Shown: piece by piece, positions 1 to 10,200 of the stretch
Numbering within the stretch: the stretch's first letter is position 1
How the letters are laid out: each line of letters begins with the position of its first letter
Source: Methylomonas sp.
Lineage (GTDB): Bacteria; Pseudomonadota; Gammaproteobacteria; Methylococcales; Methylomonadaceae
Reading direction: 5' to 3'
DNA: 64,000 nt
Assembly: GCF_023228165.1 (NCBI RefSeq)
Contig: NZ_JALOBS010000003.1
Coordinates: 62,001 to 126,000, forward strand
Program-made: the position numbers and the translations under genes
The notes under the pieces: model-generated
Told to the model about the DNA's origin: nothing
Databases searched by the model: none
Seen by the model: the letters and a program-made list of their open reading frames with translations, nothing else

Positions 1-1216
1 GCCAGCGCAGCAAAGCCTCGGTGCCGATAATCCGGCCAGTGGCCAAATCCAGTTGCGGCTGATAATGCAGGATGAACTCGTTGCGTTCCAAGGCCCGACG
101 TAGCGACGTATCCAGATTGAGTTGCCGACGCGAATTTTCATCCATATCGGCAAAAAAGAAGCGGCAAATGCTGGACGTATCCTGGATTGCCGCCGCTTGC
201 ATGGCATGCTTAAGCACATCGCGCGGCTCCCCATCCAATGGAAAACAGGCGATACCGATAAAAGGATCGAGGAAAAATTCCTGCTCATTGAATATAATGG
301 GCTCGGCTAATGCGCGATGAATTTGCCAGGCAAACTCTTCGGCTATCTCGAGTCCATCGAAGTTACGCAATATTAATGCAAAGTTCGATTCCGTGATACG
401 GGCGATCGGCAGAGTGGCCGCTACCGACTGCAGTCTGTTAGCCATATCGCGAATAATATTTTGTCCGACGTCCTGACCCAATGATTGTACGATGCCGTGA
501 AAACGGCGTATATTCACCACCAATACACTCACCTGAATGGTTCCGACATCCTCACAGGCCTCGCACAGGCGTTCCTCGAATAATGTGCGGCTGGGCATAC
601 CGGTTTGGGGATCATAGTTGACCAAATATTTCGTTTTGGTTTCAACCGTCATACGCTTTTCCTCATTGCGAATCATCTCTAACGCAAACGAGATATCGTC
701 CACCACTTCCGCCAGCAGATTGATTTCGGCTTCGCGAAAAAAACCGGCTTCCTTAGCCGCGACATTGAAAACACCGATGATTTTTCCTTCCGTGCGAATC
801 GGAAACGAACCACCGGAATTCAGCCCCCATTGCTCGGGTATGCTGGTCCAGGAAGGATGACATAAATCCGACGGGCTATCCTTGCCGATGAAAAAGGCTT
901 CGGCATTGAGCCCGGATGCGTTGACCTGATGCTCTGTCTCCGCTTTATGTAAGCTGATAAGCTGGGCAACGGTCGCCATTCCGGCGCAAGCCACCGGCAC
1001 CACAACCCCATTATCCGGATTAATCAAGCCTACCCAGGCCAAGGCGAAGCCACCATATTCGACTGCGATTCGGCAAGCGGCCATGTACAGCTCCTGAGAG
1101 TCCTTGGTTCGCACTATGGTCCTGTTGATATGGCTCAGCATCGCATACAGCTGATTCTGTCGTTCCAGTTCGACCTGCAACTTGTACAATTCGTTGGGGG
1201 ATTGAATAGCGTCCAT
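1..1216 (-). CDS. GAF-GGDEF(degenerate)-EAL signalling protein, C-terminus outside window
   Basis: About 405 N-terminal residues are visible; the gene runs off the left edge. Reading the minus strand from the ATG at 1216, a GAF-like domain occupies roughly residues 20-165, followed by a GGDEF-fold domain (about 190-350) and the start of an EAL domain. The EAL motif (GTEALLRW) lies at the very edge of the window. The diguanylate cyclase signature GGDEF reads TESNF here (about bases 375-390), so cyclase activity is unlikely. If the missing part is normal, the EAL domain would be a c-di-GMP phosphodiesterase or sensor. It is the last gene of an operon with two response regulators and a hybrid kinase, so it is probably the output of that phosphorelay. 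Catalytic residues of EAL beyond the motif cannot be checked. Confidence 0.85.
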   Translation of the reverse strand, partial: MDAIQSPNELYKLQVELERQNQLYAMLSHINRTIVRTKDSQELYMAACRIAVEYGGFALAWVGLINPDNGVVVPVACAGMATVAQLISLHKAETEHQVNASGLNAEAFFIGKDSPSDLCHPSWTSIPEQWGLNSGGSFPIRTEGKIIGVFNVAAKEAGFFREAEINLLAEVVDDISFALEMIRNEEKRMTVETKTKYLVNYDPQTGMPSRTLFEERLCEACEDVGTIQVSVLVVNIRRFHGIVQSLGQDVGQNIIRDMANRLQSVAATLPIARITESNFALILRNFDGLEIAEEFAWQIHRALAEPIIFNEQEFFLDPFIGIACFPLDGEPRDVLKHAMQAAAIQDTSSICRFFFADMDENSRRQLNLDTSLRRALERNEFILHYQPQLDLATGRIIGTEALLRW

Positions 1217-1217
1217 A

Positions 1218-1592
1218 TTATTCTCCCAACAGTTTGGTGATACAGGCTTGCAGTGCCCAACGGTCCAGTGGTTTGGTGATGATGTCGAAGACTCCGACCG
1301 CCGCCAGCCGGGCACGGGAGCCGCCATCATCCAGGGCCGTTACCATGATGATCGGTATTTCTGCGCTGGCAGGGTCGGCTTTCAGGTGTCTTACTACATC
1401 GAAACCGTCCATGCCAGGCATCATCAGATCCAGCAAGATCAGGTCGGGCGGGTCGAGCTTTACCTGGTCCAGGGTAGCTTGTCCCGATGCGACGCTGCGG
1501 ACTTGATAACCATAGGCTTGCAACAGGGTCGTTTCCAATTTTCGATTAAGCGGATCGTCATCCGTAACTAGAATTTTCTTGGGCATTTTCAT
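1218..1592 (-). CDS. Single-domain response regulator
   Basis: A 124-residue stand-alone receiver (CheY-like) domain with no output domain. The acidic pair DDD is at residues 10-12, the phospho-acceptor Asp lies in LILLDLMMPGMDG, the conserved Thr is in MVTALD and the Lys is in ITKPLD. The frame stays open upstream to 1856 but overlaps the preceding regulator gene, so I take the ATG at 1592 (the ATG at 1586 is equally possible). It starts 11 bases after the stop of the neighbouring regulator and ends 1 base before the GGDEF/EAL gene, clearly one transcript. It probably receives phosphate from the hybrid kinase upstream or passes a signal to the c-di-GMP protein. Confidence 0.88.
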   Translation of the reverse strand: MKMPKKILVTDDDPLNRKLETTLLQAYGYQVRSVASGQATLDQVKLDPPDLILLDLMMPGMDGFDVVRHLKADPASAEIPIIMVTALDDGGSRARLAAVGVFDIITKPLDRWALQACITKLLGE

Positions 1593-1603
1593 CGCATTGC
1601 ATC

Positions 1604-1984
1604 CTATAGACTGGCGCCGCCAGCCAAATACTGTTTCACCTCGACCAGAAAATTTTTGTATGCGATCGGCTTGGCGATATAGCCGTCGCATCCCGCCGCC
1701 ATAATTTTTTCCTCGTCGCCCTTCATGGCTAAAGCGGTCAAGGCCACTACCCGAATATGTCGGGTGACTTGATCGGCTTTCAACAAGTGAGTTGCGGTCA
1801 ATCCATCCATACCAGGCAACTGGATGTCCATCAAAATCAGATCGGGTTGATGGCATTGCGCCAGTGCAATAGCATCCCTGGCATTGTCGGCTTGTAACAC
1901 CCTATAGCCGGATTTAACCAGTAACATGCTGACCAATTTCATGTTGGCCGGCGTATCTTCCACCACCAGTATTTGCGCCGTCAT
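1604..1984 (-). CDS. Single-domain response regulator (DivK-like)
   Basis: A 126-residue receiver domain. Visible are the acidic pocket (VVEDTP), the phosphorylation site in LILMDIQLPGMDG, the Thr in VALTALA and the Lys in YIAKPI. The form ILVVEDTPANMKLV...LLxxxGY is typical of DivK/CheY-type regulators that follow hybrid kinases. Its start codon overlaps the stop of the hybrid histidine kinase gene by 4 bases (ATGA at 1981-1984), indicating translational coupling. It probably acts as a shuttle in the phosphorelay; its specific partner cannot be told from sequence. Confidence 0.9.
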   Translation of the reverse strand: MTAQILVVEDTPANMKLVSMLLVKSGYRVLQADNARDAIALAQCHQPDLILMDIQLPGMDGLTATHLLKADQVTRHIRVVALTALAMKGDEEKIMAAGCDGYIAKPIAYKNFLVEVKQYLAGGASL

Positions 1985-4900
1985 ATTGCCTGCTTGTTCA
2001 TCATTAACGCTCGCCTGACTTCTTTGGTAAAGCGGCCGTGATTAAAGCAGGATTTTTCCAGGATGGCCGCGACATTGCCGTTAAGAATGACACGATCCTG
2101 ATCCGTCAATAGTTTTGCCGTCATCACTACGATCGGAATCATTGCCGTGTCCGGATCATTTTTAAGTGCCTCCACCACATCGAAACCGTTCACTTCCGGC
2201 ATCATCAAATCCAGCACCAACAAATCGGGTAGCTCCCGCCGCGCCAAGGCTATACCTTCCCGGCCACTGTAGGCTCGCAACACAGTATAGCCGGGCTCTA
2301 ACAAATAGGCCGAGAGTAATTCAACCGCTTTGCGGTCATCGTCAATCACGAGTACTTTCAAGGGTTGGTTGTTCCGAGTTAGCTCCAGGTTTTTTAAGGC
2401 ATCGATCAGGACGGTGCGAATGACCGGTTTTTGCAGAACGGCACTGGCGCCCAGTGAAAAGCCTTTTTCAGTATCGGCCACGATGGAGACTATCACCACC
2501 GGAATCCGTGCCGCGGGCAGATCTGATTGCTTGATGCGAGCCAGCAAATTCCAGCCATCCATATCCGGCAGCAAAATATCCAGAATAATCACGCTGGGCT
2601 GCCGGGTTTTCAGTAGCTCCAGCCCTGCTTCGGCATTGCTGGCAATGACAATTTCGAAGCCTTCCGGCTCCAATTGCAGACGTATCAGTTCGGCGGCACG
2701 TTCACTGTTCTCTATCACCAACGCCAGCGGATGATCAGGCGCGTTTTGATCTGATCGCGTCTCCATTTGTTGTTTTATCTTGAAGTCCCTTGCTTCCCGC
2801 CAGGGTAACCAAACGATAAAACGGCTGCCAAGTCCCGCCTTACTAGCCAAAGCCATGCTGCCTCCGTGAAGATTGGCCAATTTCAGCACCAACAGCAAGC
2901 CCAGTCCGGTACCTTCCGCTTGCCGGGACAGTGACGAATCCAGTTGCGAAAAGGCATGGAATAAGCGCGGAGCGTCCTCGGCAGCAATCCCTATCCCGCT
3001 GTCTTCGACAGTGATTTCCAGAAATTCCTTGCATTCATTGGCCGGCAGCGGCATACGCAAACTGGTAGTTTCCGTCGCCCGCCAGTTTTCGATAGCATAC
3101 CGGCCAACCTTGCCGGCCTTCAAAGTGACGCTGCCGCCTGCCGGGGTGAATTTGACCGCATTCGACAGCAGATTGTAAACAATCTGTTTAACCTTGCGCG
3201 CATCAACAGTGACATTGCCCAATCCGTGGCCAAGATCACTATATAATTGGATACGGTGAGCCGCCGCCTTTTCCTTGATGATAGACAGGCTATTATTCAA
3301 CAACAAATCTATATTTAGTGGTTCAAGGTCCAGCGTCATTTTGCCGGCTTCGATCTTTGACAAATCCAGGATGTCGTTGATTAGTGAGAGCAGATGTTGA
3401 CCGCTACCGAAAATATCGCTCACATATTCCTGCTGCTCCGCTGATAAATCACCTATCAAGCCATCCTTCAGCACTTCGGAAAAACCGATGATCGCATTCA
3501 GCGGCGTACGCAGTTCATGCGACATATTGGCCAGAAATTCACTTTTGATACGCGTGGTTTGCTCTGCGGCCTCCTTGGCTTGTCGCAAGGCCTCTTCAGC
3601 CCGTTTACGGTCGGTGATGTCATGCAACGTAGATCGGCTGGACAGATAATGTCCATCCTGATCCAGGACTGCGGTGGCATTCAGCAAAACCGGCAATATC
3701 GACCCGTCACGCCTTATCATCTCGAATTCCAAATCGCTAACAGATCCTTTGGACTTGAATGTAGGAAACTCCCGCCAAAATAGATTTTGGCTGGAGGGGC
3801 TCAATAAATCGACAAAGCGCATCTTATTTACGATTTCTTCGCGTCGATAACCCAGCCAGACCAAGTGGGTGTCGTTGATGCTGACGAAACGGCCGTCCGC
3901 ATCCAACGAGTGGTAGCCGCATGGGGCTTTGTTATAAAGATCTTCGATTTCGTCAACTTGCCGGCTGCGTGCCTGATCGCGCAGCCGGCAAATACCATAG
4001 GCCAGATCGGCCGCGGCTTCATTCAGCAATTCGATTTCACCGGCGTCGAAGGCATCGACATCGCTGGCATAAATACTGACCATGCCAAGCGTCCCGTGCG
4101 ATGCTATCAGCGGCAAGGCGACGCATGAGGAAAAACCGCACTGCAATGCGGATTGACGCCATAGCTTGTATTCGGGTGCCGAAGCGATGTCGCGCACCAC
4201 GACAGGCTGCCCTTCGATGATAGCCGTACCGCAAGCACCGTGGCGTTGTCTGTCCTCTCCCCAACTGAGATTCAGATGGTCGACATAATCTCGATCCGAA
4301 CCCGCATGGGCAACGGGTAGGATGCTTTTTTTAACACCCGGGCAGGCAAAGCCAACCCAGACCATACGATAACCAGCCTTATCGACTATCATCCGACACA
4401 TATCATCCAACAAGTTCTGCTCATTTTCGGCTCGCAGCATCGCCCGGTTGCCTGCGCTGAGTACTATCAACGCCCGGTTGGCGTGGGATAGCGCCCTATC
4501 GGTTGCTAAAAGTCGTGTCTCACGATCCTGTAAGCGCGCGGTCGTCTCATCGAAACACTGCGCCAATTGGCCGATTTCGTCGCCCGATAACGGTAAATTA
4601 GCCCGAACACTCAGGTCGCCCTCGCCCAATCGCTTCGCGGCATCGGTCAGTTTAGACATACGCCGTAGTACCAGCCAGTTGCTGCCGATCCAGGCAATGG
4701 TCAGCAACAGTATGGTCTGCATCAGTAAAGCTGTGATGTTGCGCAAGGTACGCGCTTCGATCAAGCTATAGACTCCGTGCTTCGGTACTCCGACCCGCAC
4801 ATAAATACATTGATCACTGACCCATTGCAGTGGTTCGACGGCATATAAACGTAAGACATTATCCTGTCCCATGAACTCGGCATAACCCCGACAATCGTTG

Positions 4901-5595
4901 GCCAGAAGGTCGGCTAAACTCTCTCTTTCCGGTGCCTCTTGGCCGGTCCACTCATGGTTGGGATCGGGTAGGCGCGCCAATAAGATGCCGTTAGCATCGA
5001 CCACGGCCACCACGGTGCCTGGCGGCAATAGTATTTTTTTGACCATTTCTTGCAACCAGGCCAGATCGATGCTGGCATATAACACACTGATGAGCTTACC
5101 CGCATCGTTATAAACAGGAAGTCCCATGCCTAAACTGGACACCTTCGACAACCGGCCGACCAGATAATCGCCGACCGCAAAACCATGACTTTCAATGGCA
5201 CGGCGGAATTCAGGCTTATCGGCAATATTGATAAGTTTATCGAACCGTAAAGCACTGCACCGTAAATTACCTTCGGCATCGGCTATCCCGATATTGGCGA
5301 ATAAAGGGTTTTGGCTCTGAATACTGACAAGCAACTCCCGGCAACGCGGAATAAATTGGGGCGCTGTCAGGGATGGAATATTTGCAAGGACAGCCAACAT
5401 TTGCCGAGTCTGGTCGATCAGGCGATTTTCCTTATCGACGATCAGAGTGGCTAATTCTCTGGTTTTGCGCTGGGCTTCCAGCTCAGCGGCTGCCCGCTGC
5501 TCCATGGCGGAATAAACGATTAACCCAATCGCCGGAATCGCGGACAACAATACCAGCAGCAACAGTCGACCGCGTAGACTAGCCATAAATTTCAT
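1981..5595 (-). CDS. Hybrid sensor histidine kinase (Cache-HAMP-GAF-PAS-HisKA-HATPase-REC-REC)
   Basis: A 1204-residue membrane sensor kinase. TM1 is at about residues 9-30, followed by a periplasmic sensor region of about 260 residues with Cache-like features, TM2 (about 291-312) and a HAMP segment. Next come a GAF domain (about 390-540) and a PAS domain (about 555-675). The HisKA domain has the phospho-His motif MSHELRTPLNA, and the HATPase has N (NLLSNAVKF), G1 (DSGIGI) and G2 (GTGLGL) boxes. Two receiver domains end the protein, with Asp in IILDILLPDMDG and LVLDLMMPEVNG. It heads a four-gene operon with two single receivers and a GGDEF/EAL protein, so it likely drives a multistep phosphorelay into c-di-GMP control. 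The ligand is unknown. Confidence 0.93.
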   Translation of the reverse strand: MKFMASLRGRLLLLVLLSAIPAIGLIVYSAMEQRAAAELEAQRKTRELATLIVDKENRLIDQTRQMLAVLANIPSLTAPQFIPRCRELLVSIQSQNPLFANIGIADAEGNLRCSALRFDKLINIADKPEFRRAIESHGFAVGDYLVGRLSKVSSLGMGLPVYNDAGKLISVLYASIDLAWLQEMVKKILLPPGTVVAVVDANGILLARLPDPNHEWTGQEAPERESLADLLANDCRGYAEFMGQDNVLRLYAVEPLQWVSDQCIYVRVGVPKHGVYSLIEARTLRNITALLMQTILLLTIAWIGSNWLVLRRMSKLTDAAKRLGEGDLSVRANLPLSGDEIGQLAQCFDETTARLQDRETRLLATDRALSHANRALIVLSAGNRAMLRAENEQNLLDDMCRMIVDKAGYRMVWVGFACPGVKKSILPVAHAGSDRDYVDHLNLSWGEDRQRHGACGTAIIEGQPVVVRDIASAPEYKLWRQSALQCGFSSCVALPLIASHGTLGMVSIYASDVDAFDAGEIELLNEAAADLAYGICRLRDQARSRQVDEIEDLYNKAPCGYHSLDADGRFVSINDTHLVWLGYRREEIVNKMRFVDLLSPSSQNLFWREFPTFKSKGSVSDLEFEMIRRDGSILPVLLNATAVLDQDGHYLSSRSTLHDITDRKRAEEALRQAKEAAEQTTRIKSEFLANMSHELRTPLNAIIGFSEVLKDGLIGDLSAEQQEYVSDIFGSGQHLLSLINDILDLSKIEAGKMTLDLEPLNIDLLLNNSLSIIKEKAAAHRIQLYSDLGHGLGNVTVDARKVKQIVYNLLSNAVKFTPAGGSVTLKAGKVGRYAIENWRATETTSLRMPLPANECKEFLEITVEDSGIGIAAEDAPRLFHAFSQLDSSLSRQAEGTGLGLLLVLKLANLHGGSMALASKAGLGSRFIVWLPWREARDFKIKQQMETRSDQNAPDHPLALVIENSERAAELIRLQLEPEGFEIVIASNAEAGLELLKTRQPSVIILDILLPDMDGWNLLARIKQSDLPAARIPVVIVSIVADTEKGFSLGASAVLQKPVIRTVLIDALKNLELTRNNQPLKVLVIDDDRKAVELLSAYLLEPGYTVLRAYSGREGIALARRELPDLLVLDLMMPEVNGFDVVEALKNDPDTAMIPIVVMTAKLLTDQDRVILNGNVAAILEKSCFNHGRFTKEVRRALMMNKQAI

Positions 5596-5746
5596 ATAAA
5601 ACGGCCAGACTGAGCGGCTGTTGGCTGGTATCCATCCGAAACATACCCTGTTTTGTCTCCATTTTGGACTGCGCTTAGCTGAGTAGGATTTAATGAAAGA
5701 TCATGCCGATAAAAACTGTGTTGGTCAACAAAAACCGGGCACTTCT

Positions 5747-5941
5747 TCAGCCGGCGTTTTTAAAATATTCTCGCTCGCATTCGCACGGGGATTGATAGCC
5801 CAGTGTCGAATGTGATCGCTTATAGAAAGCCAAATAGTCGAACACGCTCAGTTTCGCCTCATCCTGGGGTTTGAATGTTTCGTAGTTGGCCTGTTCATGT
5901 TTTAGGTTGCGGAAAAGCATCTGTTGACGCGTTTTACTCAA
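5747..5941 (-). pseudogene. IS3 transposase OrfB, C-terminal fragment
   Basis: This 64-residue open frame matches the end of IS3-family OrfB (DDE integrase core). NLKHEQANYETF corresponds to the last catalytic Glu region, and FYKRSHSTLGYQSPCE is the family's conserved C-terminal signature (usually FYNxxRxHSxLGYxSPxE). The first roughly 200 residues, including both catalytic Asp residues, are missing, so it cannot be functional. Confidence 0.85.
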
Positions 5942-5942
5942 G

Positions 5943-6225
5943 GGGCACCAGTAAGATTTCGCGCGCTATATCCAGCCGCTCGTTTTGCTTTCTTAGTCTC
6001 ACCAGTCTACCTTTCTTGGCTTCAATAACCGGGCTTTGATAACGACTAATCCTTTGCCAAGGTCGATCAGCGCGCACCTGTCGCCTTAAATGCGCTCGCT
6101 GAAACGCCCAAATCAGCTGCGGCTTCTTGCTGGGTATAACCCTTTGCGATTACTAATCGAGCCGCAACTTGCTCAAGTTTCAAATTAAATTTTAATCGTG
6201 TTGAGTTTTGACTGTTACTGATTTT
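5943..6225 (-). pseudogene. IS3 transposase OrfA remnant (frameshifted)
   Basis: Two pieces of OrfA can be read on the minus strand in different frames. One, from about 6205 down to a stop at 6067, contains the helix-turn-helix GYTQQEAAADLGVS. The other, near 5950-6000, contains the leucine-zipper segment RLRKQNERLDIAREIL. The intervening frame changes and stops make this a pseudogene of the same element as the OrfB fragment beside it. Confidence 0.75.
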
Positions 6226-6273
6226 TACCTCTACTGACCGTATAAATTCTGCCTTGAAAAGTGTACGGGTTTA

Positions 6274-7083
6274 TTAAACCATCACAAATTTAACGCCTAT
6301 CACCAGTAATAACGTCGCCAAGGCCGGGCGAAGAAAATACTCGGGGATTTTAGCGCTGAAATGACTGCCTATCCAAATTCCTGGCACGGAACCCAATAAC
6401 AAGCTGCCTAATAATTCCAGGTCAAAGTTACCCAAGCTTAAATGACCCAAGCCCGCCACTGCGGTTAATGGAATGGCATGCGCCAAGTCCGTGCCGACGA
6501 CTTTCAAGGTACTCATCCGCGGATATAAAAACAGTAAAGCTACCGTTCCCAACGCGCCAGCTCCCACGGATGACAGCGTCACCAATATGCCTAATACGGC
6601 TCCGGTAAATACCGTGGCAATTTTCTCCCAACGTGGAGAAAAGCGACCGCTATTGTCGACATCACTGACCGCATCGTCCAATTTTAGCTTTGCGGCTCTG
6701 TGTAATAACACGCTACGTACCATCAATGCCGACGCGGTCAATAATAAAGCGATACCGAGGGTAAAGGTAATCATGCCGGTAATATCCTTGTCTACCGCCA
6801 TCAGGTTTTTCAATACATACAGTGTCATGCCGGCAAACGGCAAACTGCCCATGGAGAGGAAACAGACAATTTTCCAATCCACCGACTTATGTTTGCCATG
6901 ATGTACAAACACACCCGCGGATTTGGTAATCGCGGCATATAGCAAATCGGTGCCCACTGCTATCGCCGGTTTAAAACCGAATAAAAATACCAGCAAGGGT
7001 GTCATTAACGAACCGCCACCGACACCGGTAATACCTACCAATAAGCCAACCGCAAACCCGGATGCCGAATACAGTAAATTCAT
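6274..7083 (-). CDS. TauE/SafE family permease
   Basis: A 269-residue polytopic inner-membrane protein with about eight hydrophobic segments. The two halves carry the family's glycine-rich openings: GLLVGITGVGGGSLMTPLL near residues 12-30 and a second one with LSSVGAGALG near residues 168-180. Members of this family export sulfite, sulfoacetate or related organosulfur anions, or import some of them; the substrate here cannot be told from sequence. It stands alone, flanked by the IS3 remnant downstream and the RND efflux genes upstream, with gaps of more than 100 bases. Confidence 0.88.
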   Translation of the reverse strand: MNLLYSASGFAVGLLVGITGVGGGSLMTPLLVFLFGFKPAIAVGTDLLYAAITKSAGVFVHHGKHKSVDWKIVCFLSMGSLPFAGMTLYVLKNLMAVDKDITGMITFTLGIALLLTASALMVRSVLLHRAAKLKLDDAVSDVDNSGRFSPRWEKIATVFTGAVLGILVTLSSVGAGALGTVALLFLYPRMSTLKVVGTDLAHAIPLTAVAGLGHLSLGNFDLELLGSLLLGSVPGIWIGSHFSAKIPEYFLRPALATLLLVIGVKFVMV

Positions 7084-7209
7084 GCCCTTCGTTCCTTCAA
7101 TATCGTTAAGTTAAAAATACTATATCAGCCAAAGTCTGTTAACTTTCATGATAAAAAAACATATAGGCATTCAATTATTAGATATAAGCAGTCCTACTCC
7201 CCCATTTCC

Positions 7210-10200
7210 TTAAGCCGGCTGTATTTTGAACCAAGCCGCATACAATGCCGGCAAAAATAGCAAGGTTAACAACGTGGCTACTGTTAATCCGCCCATAATC
7301 GCTACGGCCATTGGTCCAAAAAACGAACTTTGCGTGAGTGGGATCATGGCTAATATGGACGCGGCCGCAGTCAAAGCGATAGGGCGAAAACGGCGCACAG
7401 TGGATTCTACTATCGCATCGACATCGGACAGCCCTGCTTGCTTATCCTGGTCGATTTGATCGACCAAAATAACCGAATTACGCATGATCATACCGGACAA
7501 AGCAATGGTACCCAGCATGGCCACAAAGCCGAACGGTTGGTTAAATATCAACAAGAACAGCGTGACACCTATCATTCCCAGCGGCGCGGTGAGCACCACC
7601 AACGCCACGCGGGAAAAACTTTGCAACTGCATCATCAGCACCGTTAACACGGTGCATAAAAAAAGCGGCATCCCGGCGGCTATAGAGTCGCTGCCTTTAG
7701 CCGATTCCTCCACAGCCCCACCCGTTTCCAGGGTATACCCAATCGGAAGCCGTTTTTTAAAGTCTACCAAATCGGCTTCTATCTGGCCCGAAACTGTCGG
7801 AGCTTGAATAGTGCCGTATAAATGCCCCCGCACCGTAATGGTCGGCAACCTGTTTCGCCGCCAGATTAAGCCTTCCTCGAAACTATAGTCAAAATGGGCA
7901 ATTTGCGATAATGGCACACTTTTCCCGCTGGCGGTTGGAATCATCAAGTTGGGTAAACGCGATAAATGCTTGCGTTCGGTTTCCGCCCCACGCACCATGA
8001 CTTCAATGCGTTCAATGCCTTCCCTGAATTCGGTCACATATAAACCCTGTAAAGCACCGTTCACCAGATTGGCAATGTCATTGGAGCTCACACCTAGTAA
8101 GCGAGCTTTGGATTGATCGACTTGCACATTAACCACCTTCACCAACTCTTCCCAATCCAATTGCACATTGGAAAGATGCGGGTTGGCGCGCATGACTTGC
8201 GCAACTTGATGGGCTAGATTTTTCAAGGTGGTAATATCCGGTCCGGAAACCCGAAACTGAACCGGAAATCCCACCGGGGGTCCATTTTCCAGGCGCAATA
8301 CGCTGGCTCTCAAATTGGTGAAATCCTGTTCGAACAAATCAATGAGTTGTTTTCGTAAGCGTTCCCTATCATTGGATCCCTTGGTCAATATCACCAACTG
8401 GGCAAAGTTACGTTGCGGCAGTTGTTGGTCCAAAGGTAAATAAAATCGCGGGCTACCATTACCTACATATGCCACGTAATTTTCAACGCCGGTTTGTTGA
8501 TCTATCCAAGCTTCCAATCGTTTGACTTCGGTTTCGGTGGCGTAATACGAAACACCTTCGGCCAAGCGTAAATCGACTATCAATTCAGGCCTGGTCGAAT
8601 CCGGAAAAAATTGCTGTTGTACTGCAGAAAACCCCAACATTGCGGTGACAAAAAGGACCAATGTAAACCCAATCACCCACCAGCGTCGTTTGACGCATAA
8701 AGTTACCATGCCACGGAAATAGCGATAAAAAGGCGTGTTATAGCTTTCCTGAACAGCAAGATCCATATTCTGGCCGGCGAACTTCATCGTCCATTTTGTT
8801 AGTGGATTGCTTTTGTGGTTTTTGTGTGTTTTAAAATCCGGCAGTAATCGATAACCCAGATAGGGCACCAATATTACCGCCGCCAACCACGATACCAACA
8901 ACGCAATCACTACCACCTGAAACAGCGAGCGGGTGTATTCGCCGGTAGAGGATGCGGCGGTAGCGATAGGCAAAAATCCGGCCGCCGTTACCATGGTGCC
9001 GCTCAACATGGGCATGGCGGTAGAAGTGTAAGCAAAGGCGGCCGCACGTTTTCGCTCCCAGCCCTGCTCCATTTTAGACGCCATCATCTCAACGGCAATA
9101 ATGGCGTCATCCACCAATAATCCCAATGCCAAAATCAATGCACCCAGGGAAATTTTATGGAGACCGACATTAAACAAATGCATCAACCAGAAGGTAATAG
9201 CCAGTACGACCGGAATACTGATTGCTACAACAATTCCAGTGCGCAATCCCAATGACAACAAGCTAACGCCCAACACGATGATTACCGCTTCCGTCAAAGA
9301 CCGGATAAATTCATTAATCGAACGTTGGACGGCTCTAGGTTGAGACGAAACGGTTTGCAAATCCAAACCTACCGGCAATTGTGACTGCACAAGCTGGATA
9401 GTTTTATCCAGATTAACCCCCAATTCGATTACATCACCACCTTGCCGCATCGATACGCCAATTAGCAGAGCTTCCTTCCCTTTGAAACGAACCCGATCCT
9501 TGGGCGGATCTTCATAGCCTCGAGTGATTGTCGCGACATCGCCCAAACGAAATTCTCGGTTATTGGCACGCAATCGAATATCGCGCATTTCCTGTACCTG
9601 ATCGTATCGTCCAGTGACGGCAATACGAATCCGTTCTTGCACGGAATCGAAATTGCCACTGCTGGTCACCAAATTCTGTAGCCGCAATGTCCGTAATAAA
9701 TCAGCAGTGTCGATACCTAAAGTCGCCAACTTGGCGTTGGATAAATTGATGTAAATGCGCTGTTTCTGTTCACCAAAAAAATCGACTTTGGCCACGTCTT
9801 TTACTTTTAACAATTCCGCGCGCACCACCTCGGCCTGTCGCTTTAGTTCCGCATAATCGTAACCATCGCCTGTCAATGCATACAAGTTACCGTAGACATC
9901 GCCGAATTCGTCGTTAAAGGTAGGCCCTTCGATACCGTTTGGCAGGGTATTTTGAATGTCGCCGATTTTTTTACGGGCTTGGTACCAGATATTGGCAATT
10001 TCCGTGGCGGGCGCGGAGTCTTTCGCCAATAAAAAAATCAGCGATTCTCCCGGCCTGGAATAACTGCGCAAATTATCCAGCCAGGGTACTTCCTGAAGTT
10101 TTTTTTCCAGCTTATCCGTAACCTGTTGCTCGACTTCGCTGGCATTGGCACCCGGCCAACCGGTGCGTATCACCATGACTTTAAAGGTGAACGGCGGGTC

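Larger units (their letters stand above)
5720..6250 (-). mobile_element. Decayed IS3-family insertion sequence remnant
   Basis: A stretch with pieces of both IS3 open reading frames on the minus strand, OrfA before OrfB, but without the central catalytic part of OrfB. Stops and frame changes show it is dead. Weakly similar ends (around 5720-5745 and 6255-6285) might be the decayed terminal repeats; I could not fix them exactly. It separates the signalling operon from the TauE permease gene. Confidence 0.75.

Noticed and set aside
1593..1856. N-terminal extension of the response regulator at 1218-1592
   Set aside because: The extra 88 codons overlap the previous regulator gene in another frame and encode no recognisable sequence.
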